Origin: Chalara sp. BL73
Lineage: Eukaryota; Ascomycota; Leotiomycetes; Helotiales
Direction: 5' to 3'
Assembly: GCA_918026815.1 (NCBI GenBank)
Contig: CAKJVC010000001.1
Span: forward strand, 1-64,000
DNA: 64,000 nucleotides
A program made the position numbers and the translations under genes. The notes beneath the pieces are model-generated. The model worked only from the letters and a program-made list of their open reading frames with translations, was not told the DNA's origin and did no database searches. This document shows, piece after piece, positions 43,553 through 56,459 of the stretch. Numbering within the stretch: position 1 is the stretch's first letter; every line of letters begins with the position of its first letter.

Positions 43553-46500
43553 ATGATAGCAAAAATTTCTTCATTGACAACATCGCCTCCTCCTGCTGCA
43601 TCGGCAGAGGACGGAGCAGAATTTAATCAAGTAGCAGAAGAGCCTGGATCGCCAGCTTTCTCAACCAGCTCAACATTCGAAGGAGGCTCTTCTCCAATTC
43701 TCCCACCTCTTCCTGCCCCCAAACACAACGGACGGACTTTGAGTCTTTCGACTCCTCCGCGAACTGATAGCAGCCGGTATTATACAGCAAGCTGGGGTTC
43801 TCCATACGACGATCCGATCGCGTCTCAACGAACTCGTACACATACACACAGGCAGACCTTAAGCAGCGAGGCATCTGAGGATTCACCAATACGTCTCGAG
43901 CTTCACACACCGTTCTTGCGGCCAGCGCCAATATTCACCAGATCTCAGACAGACCCAGATTTTGTATCACAGGACGGTCTGATTAGCGCTGCCGTCTTAG
44001 CGAACCGGGCACGTCGACCTGCGCAAGGGTTGACAGAAGACTGGATTCGCCAGCACACAGGAGTTGAATCCGCAGAAAATAACGCGTGGTTAAGCGACGA
44101 TCCAGGGGAAAGTGGACGCTCTTCGGTCAGCGGTTCGATTTCTGGTGACGGCGGAGATTGGCTAGCACAAGAAGCTGATCCAAGAACCCCAACACTCAAA
44201 CGATTCCTGGAAACAAGCAAAGTCCGGGACGTTTTTAAACTTCGCCCGAGAAGAAACAGTACGGCGACCTTGACGCAGGCCGATTTCTCCGATCCCATAC
44301 ACCCTAATATGTCTAACGCAGAAGAAAATGCTGTAATCGGCTCAGTTATGGGAAACGAGAATTCGACACCCGCTGATGAGGGGGCGCCTATGCCTCCGCC
44401 GAAAGAACTGCCTGAATGGCGTGCCGCCGCGCCTCTTCCTGCTGCAAATCTAAACAACTCCACCCCTTCGCCAGCTCCAGGGCCACCTCGATTGAAAAAG
44501 AAAGTACCGTGGAAGGGCAAAAACATTCTTGTGTTACTTCCTTGGGACGACGAAAGAGGCTTGAAGGGCAAAGCGCCGACACCTTTGACAGACAAGGATC
44601 TTGAGGTTATGATGACAGAATGGCAACAAAAAGGCTACAATACGGGTGGCTTTGATTTGGGTCACGAGAGGTTCGCTCATGCAGAAGGTGGTCCAGGACA
44701 AAGTCGGAGTGTTTGGCCTGAAACTGCTGATATAGTCCGGGAAAGACAGGACCGGAATTACAGAATTAGCATTCCTAATAGACAAGGTGAGAGAATCCTT
44801 TTTATCATTTTGGGGTTAGAAAAGCTCGAGGGTCGTGTTTCTTTCAATATTCTGGAAATGAGTCTGGTTGGTTGATTTGGGACATAAGCCAAGCACATTT
44901 TGGCCTTTTGCGCAAATCTGAAATTTCAGTAGTTCCGTTTTACTAACGACTTCTCTTCTATAGAATGGGATGCTTATGTAAAAGAGTTGGCGGAAGCTAA
45001 GTTGCGCGCACTGGGTGTGAGCTTTGGCGATGAGGATCCTCCAGTTCCATCTCCTGTCCCTTCAGGAATCAGCCGTCGAACATCAATGCAATATCCCTCG
45101 TTACCATTCTCCCCGCCAATTCCAACCAATTCGGCAGGCAGCATGTCCCAGCATCCGAACATATTTTCACCACCTTTGATGTCTGGACCAGGCTTATCTG
45201 CAAGCCAAAGTTCTAACACCAACTCTGTCGCATCTCCGGCTTCTATGCATGCGCAGCTGCAAGGAAAATTCAATCCAAGGCAATCTGTGTCTTTCAGTGG
45301 AGGCGAGCACCCCTTTGGATCTCCATTCCAATATCCCCAACAACCATCACCTGGCGTTTGGTCTCCGCAGCAAATGCTCTACCAACAAGGTGGTGCGAGA
45401 GGAGGCTCTCCATCTTTACAGAATCTCGGTGCCATAGCATCACCAGGTTCGCCGTTCCTGCCAGAGGGCTACTTTCAACAAGGAGATGTGGCGGCTCAAA
45501 TGCAGCAGCGACAACACATACTGCAAAACCAGCTTCATCAGCAACAGCAACTACAACTTGGTGCCAGAGCATCTCCTCGACTGGCAGAACTCAGCGAGAT
45601 TGATGAGACTATGTCAAAAAGTCCTTCGAAGACACCTGAGGCTAGGCAGTTTAGGCACAATCCAAGTGCTAGTCTCCAAAAAGAGATTGACGACGCTGAA
45701 TATCATCTTGAGGAGCAATTCCAACGACAACTTGAGCATGAGGATTATAGCCCTCACTCAGAGAAGGCGAATGAGGAGGATGGATTTGAAAAGCAGCCCT
45801 TGCACGCTCGGAATCCGTCGAATATTGATAGTCTTGCAGCTTCTCGATTTGCCACGCTCGAAGATTCTGATGATGGACCTACTCTTCATCATCCTCAGCC
45901 TCACAGTCGCGGTCATTCATTGTCGCAGCAGCCTTTCCAGGATAGTGAAGATGTATCAAGCGCCGAGTCTAAGTCTGGTCATCTAAGAAGCAAAGACCTG
46001 TCTGACATTGATACGATTCCAAGCAACCTTGGAACTCCCACTCCCGATCTGTCCAATAGCAAACATGTCAGAGCAGTCTCCATGTCCAGTAATCCATGGG
46101 CAGACACGGAGTCCAACGGAAAGCCCCGAAGGCCAGGCCATTCTTCAAAGCCATCCACGTCGACGCTTAACGTGGCTGCAAAGGAGTTCAAATTTGATCC
46201 AGCCAAGGCATTCTCGTCTAACGCTTTTACCTTTGGTAATAACAGCTTCCAACCTGCTTTGGGAGCCCAGACTGCGTTCGGTCCAGGACCAATATCTTCT
46301 ACCTCTAGCCATTTCAGTAATCAGTCTATAAGTAGTGGCAAGGGCAAGATTAATGTTGCGGCGCCAGTCTTCACTCCTGGTCAAAGCGAATTCAGCTTCT
46401 CTGCATCGGGACCTACTTTCCGCCCCGACGCGCCTGCATTCACGCCATCTTTCAATTCGAACTTCGCATCATCTGTAGGCAGTACTGGCTCTGGCAGCGA

Positions 46501-49500
46501 GGGTCCAAGATCTTCGTCCATTTTTGGTGGCATTGATCTTTCTGCTCTTGGCATCACGAAGCCCAGCAAAAAGAATGCCGCTATTCCTATCGTTCGTCCA
46601 GATAGCTCTCATTCAAGAAGCGCGAATGATGAAACTATAGAGGGCAAGGATGGCCGGATCACCCAAGGCGAAGGACGTATTAAAAGGGCTCGTGGAGTCA
46701 AAGATGACGGAGACTCTGTACCTTTGTTTGCTCCAAGCATGCCGCTTAGCGAAACATCTCGCGAGCAGTCACCACCAAAGGATGCACAGCTTCCGACAAC
46801 TACCGTAGCGGATAAAGAGAACTCCGCCCCACTCAGCGATGACCAAGCGGCCGTTGCGAATCTTCCCACTAAGTCTCACTCGCGTAGTGTCACTGCTGAA
46901 TCTGTCGAGCAGAAAGACAAAGAATTTACGCCATTCGAATTCGAGCAACCCAAACAGGCTGCGGAATTCAATGCAGCTCGTCCTTTCACCTCTAGAAGAT
47001 ATGCATCGGGCTTGCCAGGGTATGGATTCTATTCTCCTTCGGAAGACGAAAAAGCAACATTTGAGGAAAGAGATCCAGAACCAGTTAAGAAGCAGCACAA
47101 GAAGAACGTTTCATCTTTGTCTGCAACTGCGAAGCCATTTGAGTATAGACCTGGAACATTCAGCTCCTCGTTTGGTCAAAATGAGCAGCCTGAGCCAACA
47201 CCTGCGCCAATCTCCCCAATTTCTCCAATCACCCCTGTAGAGGAATCAGCAGCTATTCTAGAAGCTCCCGCTGCATCAGTGTCACCCGTGACGTCTGTTG
47301 CTCCTACTGAACCCGTTGCTCCCGTGGCTCGTCCCGCAGTGGGAGGACTGGCAAATTCTAGATGGGCAAGAAGTCCAACTCCTCCTGCTGCTCCAGTTTC
47401 GCCCGAAGTCGATTTACAACCAGAGGAGCTACCCTCTTTTCAAGCAGCTCTACCACGGGCCGAAGTTGAAGCTGCTATTGACCGTGAAGAGCTTGATGGT
47501 GTACCGACCTTTGAGGAGATTGATGCTGTTATGCGTCAGCTCAAAGAGATTGAGATGGAATCTGGACCAACGCCTCATAAAAATCCCAGCAGAGACGAAG
47601 ACATCTCAAGATGGCATCAACCCAGCCCGACACGGCGCATCCAAGTACCAGAGATTGATAGCTCTCCTATACGTCTTCAGCCACAAAACCTCATGCGCAG
47701 TGATGCCCCAAGTCCTAGCCCAGCACGCTTTCGCGCTCTTCCCGGGGAATCAAGAATATTCTCTAGAGTGCACGATGATCCGTTCGTGGTAGAGTCACCA
47801 GCTGTGCTCCATGTTGATTCACAAATTAACCGTCGTCAAAGTCTTGTGGTGAGCGATTGGGACGATGTTCTTAGCGATGGTGAAGCTGCTAAGCTGCAGC
47901 CTCGGGCACGATTCTTTGATGGCCGCGTGAACGATCTTGTTGGTGGGTTACTGGAACATAGACTTAACCCATTGGAGAAGGCTCTTGAAGCTATCCAATT
48001 ATCCATTGAGTCGATGGCAACACGTGCTCCATCTAGCAGACGTGCTAGACGGAGCTTCTCAGGCGCACTTAGTGATGCGGACGACGAGGATGATGATGCG
48101 GATGCAATCCGCAGGTCAATGAGCCCACGCAGAGATAGAAAGATGGACAAGATTAGAGCTATTGTTACAGAGGCACTAGCCGCACATCAATCTCGTCCAG
48201 AGACCGCTTCGTCGGCTTCTGCCGTGCCAGTTTCTGACTCTCAGACTGTACTTTCAGCCTTAGAGGAGATGAAAGCGCAATTCGGTCAGACTATGCGTCT
48301 TGACCTTCGCGGTGAGGACCTCAGAAGTATCGTTGAAGAAGCTGTACAAGCGCGTATGCCCACACCAAAACCGGATGACTCCGTATTACTCAAGACAGAT
48401 CTCCGGAGTATTGTTGAGGAGGTGGTTCAAAGCCGTATCCCCGCTCCCGTCGAAAAGGATGATGCAGCAGTTGAAGCAGCCAATCTGAAAGAGGCTGAGA
48501 CCCAGTCTCAGATCACGGACCTGGAGGAACGTCTCCGGCGTGCAGAGATCTCCACCGAAGAAGAGGTGCAGAACCGCCGTGCTGCTGAAGATCGCTTGGC
48601 TGAAAATGAACGACTACTGAGGATCTCGACCGAAGAAGAAATGAGACTCAGAGAGCGTATGGAGGAACAGCAGTCTCATATCAACGGCCTCGAAGAGCGT
48701 CTTAGCCTGGCAGCAGCAGCTACTGAGCAAGAAATTCTGAATCGTCGTGCAGTTGAAGATCGCCTTTCTGAGAACCAGCGTTTGTTAAGAATCTCAACTG
48801 AGGAGGAGATGAGACTGAGAGATAGTATGGAAGAGCGGGAAGTGAAGATTCGTGCTATTGTTGACGAAAGCGACGCGAAGGTAAGGCATGCCGAGGACAC
48901 TCGTGCCAAAGCGACCATGCGCATGGCATTGCTGGAGGCCAACCAGGACAACTCTCAGAAAAACTATGGCGAGCTCACCAACAGACTTGCCATGGTGGAA
49001 ACTGAGCTTCGACAAGCACGCCAAGAAACCCAACGCTGGCAAATGGATGCCGAGCGAGCCTTGGAAGCTGCCAGAAGACATAGTGAGGATGCTGAGCAAG
49101 CCAATGAGACCAACAAGGAGCTAAGAAGGACCATCGATAGCCTGAGAACCCAAACGGAGGAAAGTATCCGAGTCCGCGAGGGCATGAGGGGGATGTTAAC
49201 TGGCCTGCAGGAGGACATGGCGATTGCCGCTCGAAACATTTCCCAAGAAAACGCCCAACGTGCCAAAAAAGAGGCTGAACTGGTTGCCAGACAAGAAGTC
49301 CTCGATGCCAGATTACAGGCAGAAGCCAGAACCCGGGAACGACTGGAGATGGAGATCGAGAGACTTGAAAATGGAGAGCGTGAGGGCATGCGTGCTGTTT
49401 CTGAAGCTAAGAGGCTTGAGCAATTGGTCGCAGAACTCCGACAAGAGAGCCACATCTCACAGAAGGATGCGCTGAAGTATCAGCGAGAGTTCGAGGAGGC

Positions 49501-50857
49501 GAGAGAGAGTGGTCTTGCTGAGGTGCATCGCACACGTATCTATATGCAGGCGGAGATCGAGTCGGCAAATAATCAGGTCAACATTGTTCGGGACGATCTC
49601 GAAGCGCAAATCTCTCGCTTGCGGAATGAGCTTGATCAGGTCAAACTTGATTCTGATACCGCTCGTGCGAAGCACGAGATGCTGCTTGAATCATCTGAAT
49701 CATCCAAGAAGGAGATTGAGGACGGGCTCAGGCTCAAGCACGCCAATGAACTTGAAGATATCCAGGCAAGGCACGAGCGAGACCTCAATAACGCGCTAGA
49801 GGATGCACAACGGCAAGAGCAACATCTGCTTGAGCGTCTGTCACTGTCATCGTCCAAGGCTGAGCATCTTCAAGACCGCGTCTCTCATCTTGAGGAGAAA
49901 CTCGAGATTGCCAAGTCAGCTGCAAATGCTGCTGTAGTAGCTGCTAAGGGTGCTCGATCTATGGCTAATGCACCAGCTCAAGCGGTACCTGCCCAGATAC
50001 AACAAACATTGTCGAGGACGGCGGAGCTTCCCGAAAAGATCTCTCCACAAGCTCTCCGAGAGTCGATCATGGTTCTACAAGAACAATTACAAGACCGTGA
50101 GCAAAATATTGAGAGACTGGAAGCAAAGGTTGTGTCTCTTGATCCAGATGCAAGTACTAAGATCCAGAAACGGGACGACGAGATCATATGGCTACGGGAA
50201 CTTTTGGCTGTGCGCAAGAGCGACCTGACGGATATCGTAATTACTCTGGAATCCGAACAATACGATCCTGAGCAAGTCAAGGACGCGGCCATTCGCCTAC
50301 GTGCCAACCTCCAGATGGAAGAGCAAGAGCGTGAAAGAGCCATGAACGGCGGTTCCGCAATCAACCTCCCCAACATCGCTGCCTCTCTTCGAGATGCAGC
50401 ATCGCCACGGGTTGCTCAAGCAGTGGGGCCTCTAGCCGCGGCATGGGGTAATTGGCGTAAGGGTCGAACAGACTCCAGCCTGTCTGAGGCGGTCGGCTCG
50501 ACGCCATCCAGGAATAATAGTCCATCGGGCTCTTTTCTTAATGGTCTCCTCACACCACCAGCAAGCCAGTTGAGAACACCACCAGGAGGCGCTCAACAAC
50601 CAAATCAGCGCTTCTCGGCGTCCCAGTTGGCAAATAGACCAAGGAATATGACACCTCGTGCTAGAGAAAAGCAGCCTATGCGTGGCAGTCCCCGTAAAGC
50701 GATGGGCGCTGACTCAGCCGTTCCAAGTACCCCGCCTATGATGCGGAAGAGCAGCTATGACACCGATGCGCGTGCAGAGGACTTCTCTGATGCCGGATTC
50801 TATGACGACGACGAGAGTATCATGGATGACAGCATATATGGTGGCAAGCTTCGGTGA
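43553..50857 (+). CDS. Giant PAM2-motif and coiled-coil scaffold protein (Upa2-like architecture)
   Basis: Two exons (43553-44786 and 44964-50857; intron GTGAGA...CTATAG) give 2375 residues. Residues 1-420 are Ser/Pro-rich with one conserved-looking block, WKGKNILVLLPWDDERG (about residue 320). Residues 420-1300 are low complexity and carry PAM2-like motifs: STLNVAAKEF (811-820), GKINVAAPVFTP (872-883), SLSATAKPF (about 1129-1137), and APAFTP nearby. PAM2 motifs bind the MLLE domain of poly(A)-binding protein. From about 1587 to 2200 runs a long coiled coil with an internal repeat (RISTEEEMRLR twice). Near 2239 is AAAWGNWRKG, then a disordered tail. Upa2 of Ustilago combines several PAM2 motifs, a coiled coil and a C-terminal GWW motif. 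The resemblance is architectural; an alternative is an unrelated cytoskeletal or septal scaffold. Confidence 0.8.
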
Positions 50858-51268
50858 CATGAAGCTAGCTTTCATATATGACACATTTTTTCCTTTGTTA
50901 TTGCGATTTGAGAAATTTGAGGTAGCACTTGATGAGGTGGACGGGGAAGATATGAGTTGTGAATATATTAATATGTGTTATGGTCATAGATTGATACCCT
51001 ACACGAGCGAGCAAGCCAGATTGAAAATCACTTAGGATCGAAATTTTTCTTTGTCATGCACAGCACAGCGCGGAGGATACCACACATTGCATTTTTGTCA
51101 TTCGCTTGGAAGTTTGTATAGTCGTTGCATCATATAGATATCAGTATCTACAAGCATTATCCTCATGTTTCTTAGTGCAGATTGAAGACGACGGACATAG
51201 GAGATTTTGCTTCAGCTTAATGGTCCATTTAAAGTGTGCCTCAATAACCCTTCTCAGGATCCTCAGAA
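50858..51268. other. Convergent 3' spacer
   Basis: Separates the stops of the giant scaffold gene and the SDR gene. No gene seen. Confidence 0.5.
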
Positions 51269-52427
51269 TTAAATCTCAAACTTGTCGCCGACCAATTTTT
51301 CACTCAACTCCCAAAGCTTCTTCGCATTGCCCATGTCTTTCGCAAAGTCTGCCGAGTCGCTAACCTGACAGTCATCTAAATATGCACCACTATGACCTGC
51401 ACCCAAAAAGTCAGCTTCTCGCTCCTGTTGGCCATTGCCAACCAAAAAGCTTCAGAAACTGGAAACAAAACTCACCAACGATTCTCGGATCCAAACAGGC
51501 AACTAACATCGTGCTCGTACCCTCTGCAAGAGTCTTCATTTTCGGTCGCTGCCTGCCTACATTATCAAAAATTTTAAATATTTCCGTCCAGTCTGGATCT
51601 ACTAGATGCTTCTCCAGCCCGGTACCGACAATACCTCCCGGGTGCAGACTAAAAGCTGCAATATCCTTGGCCTTCTCCTGGAATTTCTGAGCTAGAAGGC
51701 GGCTGAAGAGCACATTTGCGCATTTCGACTGGCCGTACGCGCCCCATTCAGTGTATGTGGCACCATTGTTGAAGTTTATAGTTTCGAGGGATGGGAAGTT
51801 AATAGGTCCGAGGCAATGACCTGTGGATGAAACGTTGATGATCCGGCTTCCAGGGACGAAAAGCGGGTAGATAAGGGCAGTGAGCAGGAAGTGCCCAAGG
51901 TGATTGGTAGAGAATTGGAGTTCAATGCCATCTACGCTTTTTTCGAAATTTGGAAGTGCCATTACAGCAGCGCTGTTCAGCATCTATGCTCCGTCGGCAT
52001 TTCTTCATTGAATATTGGTCTTTGCATGAAAGGGGAAACCGGAGAACATACAACATCGATATGATCAGCCACCCTCTGCACATCATCTGCTGCCTTCCGC
52101 ACGCTGGCTTGGCTACTAAGATCGATGCGTATAAAGTGAACAGAAGTCGTTGGTGAGATGGTGGTAACTTTGTCTAGCACAGGTTGTACCTTTGAAAGGG
52201 TCCGGCCGAGGAGGATGATCTTTGCTGGTTTGGCGGCGGCGAGGAAAATGGCGCACTGCGCTGCGAGGCTTCCTGCTGTTGGACCTGTGATCATGACTTC
52301 AACAATTGTTAGTGCTCAAGCTAGAATAGAGCCGGAGCCGGGATAACCTACATGTTCGTCCCTCAACATGCTCAGGGTAGGTCGCCACCACTTCGGCGCC
52401 TGTAGTATGGAATCCAAAAATTGGCAT
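51269..52427 (-). CDS. Short-chain dehydrogenase/reductase
   Basis: Four exons join leftwards. The ATG at 52427 opens MPIFGFHTTGAEVVATYPEH. After a GTAGGT intron comes the cofactor strand FMITGPTAGSLAAQ (a variant of TGxxxGxG), then FIRIDLSSQASVRKAADDV. After another intron come LNSAAVMALP (the NNAG position reads NSAA), FSTNHLGHFLL and IINVSSTGH (catalytic Ser). The Tyr-Lys pair is in YGQSKCANVLFSR, then SLHPGGIVGTGL. The last exon ends GAYLDDCQVSDSADFAKD...FEI at the TAA 51269-51271. This matches the retinol-dehydrogenase/WW-oxidoreductase-like classical SDRs of about 310-330 residues. The substrate is unknown. The altered Gly and Asn positions could weaken activity. Confidence 0.8.
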
Positions 52428-54167
52428 TCCGTTTGCTGAATTTCTATGTTTGAGAGAAGAATAATGGATAGCCGTCCGGTCTTGATGCAATTAATCATCT
52501 AAAGATGGGTTTCTATCAGGCGCTTCAAAGCCTCTTTAAATATACAAGTCTTTATCCCGTCCATCCTTTTCCTATCTCCATTCTTGCAATCCGACGGAAT
52601 TATACTCTATCTCCTCCCTCGTCATCTAAGTTACACCCAATACATCTTACACTCCTTGCTGAAGTACGCTCTTGATTTCAATGTGATCGGCGTTAACGCA
52701 TAGTAATTCTAGCTTCTGATTGGCTACTTCACGCAGGCACAATGGTGTTTACTGGGGCTTGGCTGAGTGGATGCGTTATCGCCGACAGAGCTTGTTCTTT
52801 TCGGATCAGTGCTCATTTTTTTGTGTTCACTACTTGTTGCTGCATGGTAGATTTTGGATAAGTATCATTTATCGCCTGTCTTCTAGTCTCTATATTCGAG
52901 TCAGTGACATCTCCGCTTCCTCTGTTGAGTTACTACCTTTATGGATCTAATTAACTTACATACGCGATCAATATTACTCTGAGAGCTCTCACTCATCGTT
53001 TATTTGGCTCAAAAGGTTAATCGTGAAATGAGTGATGAAAGACCGGTTTAGAGACTGCGTATGGTCCAGTGCCACGAATTATTCCAAGCCTCAGCATACT
53101 GAGTACTTCCACCTCGTAATATGGGAGCATCTGGAGACATGTTGCAAGCAGACATCTAGAGTTGGGCTTTGAACTCGTCAGGTGGTCACGTGCATTGTGG
53201 GGAATCAGCTTAATTCCACCTCGTCCAAGTTTTCAACTTTGAAACGCATTGGTCTGGTTGGAGCTCGATAGCATATGTGTACTTTGCAATCACAAACTCG
53301 GAGAGACCTCATCGCCTTCCTTTCCCAGCCTCGCCTTTCTGAGCATTCAATGCCATTAAGCTATGACAGCCACTGAAGAGGCGTGTTCATTTCACACATG
53401 TGTGTGTCCTTGTCGCCCAATCATAGTGCTGAAGAGTCTAAGCCACCAACTGGCGGAATCGTATAACAACGAATGATATATGGCCGCAGTCGAGGGCCAG
53501 CAAAAAAAAGCAAAGTTACATATACAGAAGCAGGGCAGGATCTACTGCCTCTCTTCTGTGCAAACTCGTCACTTGGTTGGAAAAGCTAGGACCTCACTCG
53601 TCATATATATGCATATGTGTATATGCAAGTGTTCCTCTGTCCAATCCCCGAAGTCGTGGTGCCGCGCAGGCAAGGCTGCATGAATTTCATGGCCGATAAG
53701 GTAAAGTCATTATTGGTCATGCAGTATTGCCTGAACGCCTCCAAATCATATACCATGACACACTTTGTGATTTGTACCAGTACCTCATACGCTCCGCAAG
53801 TAAACTTCTTTGCGCCAGCAATTATCAGAACTAACTCTTCACCATATGTTTTCATTTACTAGCAAAGGGCCATGGGAGGCAGCATCAAGCGTTCTGTGAT
53901 CGAATATTCAAATACGCTCTATCTTATGTATGATTACCCACATTTATACAGAAGTTTTCTTGTGCCATATAATAGAGGGCGGCATGTACTAGTACAAATG
54001 AGGCTCGCCACTGTTCCTGATCTGCAGATTGATGCCGCCCCCTGTCCAGTACACATACGCATGTCATTTTAAGCCTCATTGTGTATATATTTCTGGCCGC
54101 TTTGTCGTGTGCCACTAAATATTGTCTCAGTACCAGCACCAGCACCAGTATCACATTGTTATTTTCA
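52428..54167. other. Intergenic, 1.7 kb
   Basis: Promoter region between the SDR and HET genes, which are divergent. Short frames near 53480-54072 lack motifs. No gene supported. Confidence 0.5.
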
Positions 54168-56459
54168 ATGAGCGAATCACCAGAGCCATTCGATGAACAA
54201 GATCTTCAGCTACCGACCGAATCAAGGCAGCAGGTCGATTTTGTCACCCCTACTATCGCAAAGCGCACATTTTACGATGGAAGTCCAAGCTCAAGGCTCA
54301 AAAATGTGGTGAATAGGATTCGAGACGAAGTCGCCAGAGAATATTATCCAGCACTAAATGCGGATTTCTATGATCACCCTCCTCTCGAACCGGGACAAGA
54401 CATTCGAGTGTTGAATGTTGTCAAAGGAAGGCCCGGGGATAAAATACGATGCCAGCTCATTCCAAGCGCGTTGGAGGCAAACCCAAAATACCAGCAAACT
54501 GTGTCGGTAATCCCTTATGTCGCGCTTTCCTACTACTGGGGTCAAGAAGCTGCGACTATGCCCATCCAGATTGCGGTGATCAAGTCAAATGCACCGAAAT
54601 CTTCAATTACTGTCACCTGGAAAACTTTCATGATTCGACCCAATCTTCATGCTGCCCTCTCCCATCTACGGGACACAAAAACAAATATAGGCCTCTGGGT
54701 GGACGCTTTGTGTATTAAACAGGATAATATCGTTGAAAAGACTGCCCAGGTTTCAAAAATGAACGAAATTTATGGTAGAGCAACTCGAGTATGCATATGG
54801 CTGGGCACAGGTGACGAAGAAATCGATCCAGAGACCAACAAGAAACCAATCAAGATATCCAAGTCTTTTGATTTCATGCGCGAAATGCTCAATCTTCGGC
54901 GATTGGATCAACTTATTGTTTCAGAAAAGCATGTCGACCAGTGGCTTGACTTTGTCCAGCTTATGAGGAATCGATGGTTCAGCCGACGTTGGGTGATCCA
55001 GGAAATCGCATTGGCAAGGGCAGGCACGGTGCATTATGGTGGAGACACTATTCAATGGCGAGATTTTAAGGACGCAGTCGCTCTCTTCGTAACGAAGCAT
55101 GATCAGATCAAGCTCCTTTGCTCTAGAAGCAGGCACCATACCGACCCTGACCCTGTTGGAGACATGCGGGCGCTTGGGGCAAACACACTTGTAGAAGCAA
55201 CAAGTAATTTGTTCAGGCGTTCAGATACTGGAGAAATCCTCGAGCGACTTCTGGGCCTGGAAACCTTAGTCTCTACATTTCTACCATTCGAGGCTAGTGA
55301 TCCTCGAGATACCATTTACGCTGTTTTATCGATAGCCAGAGATACTCGTGCTCGCCCTGCTCCTGCCATTGATTCCACAACCGCTGAAAGAGTGCTGGCT
55401 GCTCCAACACACAACATAATCCCAAACTACGGCAAGTCTCTAGCAGATCTCTTTACCGAGTTCATAGAGTCATGTGTTAGTAATTCAAAATCTCTTGATA
55501 TCATCTGTCGCAATTGGGCACCAGTGCCCAAACCAAGAGAGCCTGTTCTGCCGTCCTGGATATCCCTGATTTCAAGCTCGGCATTCGGAGAGCCTGAAGC
55601 AGCATTGCAGGGACGTTCTAATGGAGATAGTTTCGTAGGAAATCCAAGCAGACGACATCAGAAGCAGTATAATGCGTCCGCTGCACTGACTCCCTTAGCG
55701 GCCTTTGGGAAGCATATACCGCAAGAAGATTCGACTGCAACCACAGATACAGGTCGGCAACAATCTGGAGGATCAAGTAGCCATGCTAGAGATCCTGGCC
55801 CACCAGCGGCTGGATCAAATTCTGTGAAAGCACCAATATACAATGGTATCATGTCTGTGAGAGGCATAGTACTCGACACCATCGACCAACTTTCTCCTCG
55901 TGCAGCACAGGGTATGATTTTTCAGGAAGCATTACAAATGGGGGGCATTCCACATAATGAACCTGCGATTAAGAGCGTTCCGGACACGTTATGGAGAACT
56001 CTTGTCGCTGATAGAGGTCCGGGTGGGACCAATGCTCCGAGTTGGTACTCCCGTGCTTGCCTCGAGTGCCTAGCGCATGTAACACAAAACGGAGATCTGA
56101 ATACCAGTACGCTAATAGAGACGCCCAGTTCTTCTACTACCATGGTATCGTTCTTGAGGCGCGTTCAGCAAGTCATTTGGAACCGAAAGTTTCTAAAGTC
56201 GCTTGGCGGACCAGAACAGGTCGAAAACAAATACTTTGGCCTTGCACCGACGACGGCCAAAGAAGGCGATCTCATTTGCATTCTATTTGGATGTAGTGTT
56301 CCTGTTGTGTTAAGGAAAATCGGCAATGGCACTAATCATCATTACGAGTTTATTGGGGAGTCTTACGTTCACGGAGTCATGGATGGAGAAGTCGTTTTGA
56401 ATCTTAATCCGGAACATCCTTACAATGGTGATGAATATAGGACGTTTGAAATTAGATGA
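54168..56459 (+). CDS. HET-domain protein
   Basis: One intact exon of 763 residues from the ATG at 54168; an upstream non-AUG extension is not supported. The HET domain starts near residue 116 with YVALSYYWGQEA (Tyr-Tyr where Cys is more usual). It continues LHAALSHLRDTK, IGLWVDALCIKQDN (about residue 175), MNEIYGRATRVCIWLGTGDE and NRWFSRRWVIQEIALAR. The C-terminal region has the block DTIYAVLSIARD and ends with GDLICILFGCSVPVVLRKIG and EVVLNLNPE, the standard C-terminal end of this HET subgroup (het-6-like architecture). Its function would be in nonself recognition or stress-induced cell death, without a known partner here. No lesion is seen. Confidence 0.85.
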   Translation: MSESPEPFDEQDLQLPTESRQQVDFVTPTIAKRTFYDGSPSSRLKNVVNRIRDEVAREYYPALNADFYDHPPLEPGQDIRVLNVVKGRPGDKIRCQLIPSALEANPKYQQTVSVIPYVALSYYWGQEAATMPIQIAVIKSNAPKSSITVTWKTFMIRPNLHAALSHLRDTKTNIGLWVDALCIKQDNIVEKTAQVSKMNEIYGRATRVCIWLGTGDEEIDPETNKKPIKISKSFDFMREMLNLRRLDQLIVSEKHVDQWLDFVQLMRNRWFSRRWVIQEIALARAGTVHYGGDTIQWRDFKDAVALFVTKHDQIKLLCSRSRHHTDPDPVGDMRALGANTLVEATSNLFRRSDTGEILERLLGLETLVSTFLPFEASDPRDTIYAVLSIARDTRARPAPAIDSTTAERVLAAPTHNIIPNYGKSLADLFTEFIESCVSNSKSLDIICRNWAPVPKPREPVLPSWISLISSSAFGEPEAALQGRSNGDSFVGNPSRRHQKQYNASAALTPLAAFGKHIPQEDSTATTDTGRQQSGGSSSHARDPGPPAAGSNSVKAPIYNGIMSVRGIVLDTIDQLSPRAAQGMIFQEALQMGGIPHNEPAIKSVPDTLWRTLVADRGPGGTNAPSWYSRACLECLAHVTQNGDLNTSTLIETPSSSTTMVSFLRRVQQVIWNRKFLKSLGGPEQVENKYFGLAPTTAKEGDLICILFGCSVPVVLRKIGNGTNHHYEFIGESYVHGVMDGEVVLNLNPEHPYNGDEYRTFEIR

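Noticed and set aside
45249..50228. Numerous antisense and off-frame open frames across the giant gene
   Set aside because: They are shadows of a long repetitive coding sequence; the main frame is uninterrupted and carries all motifs.
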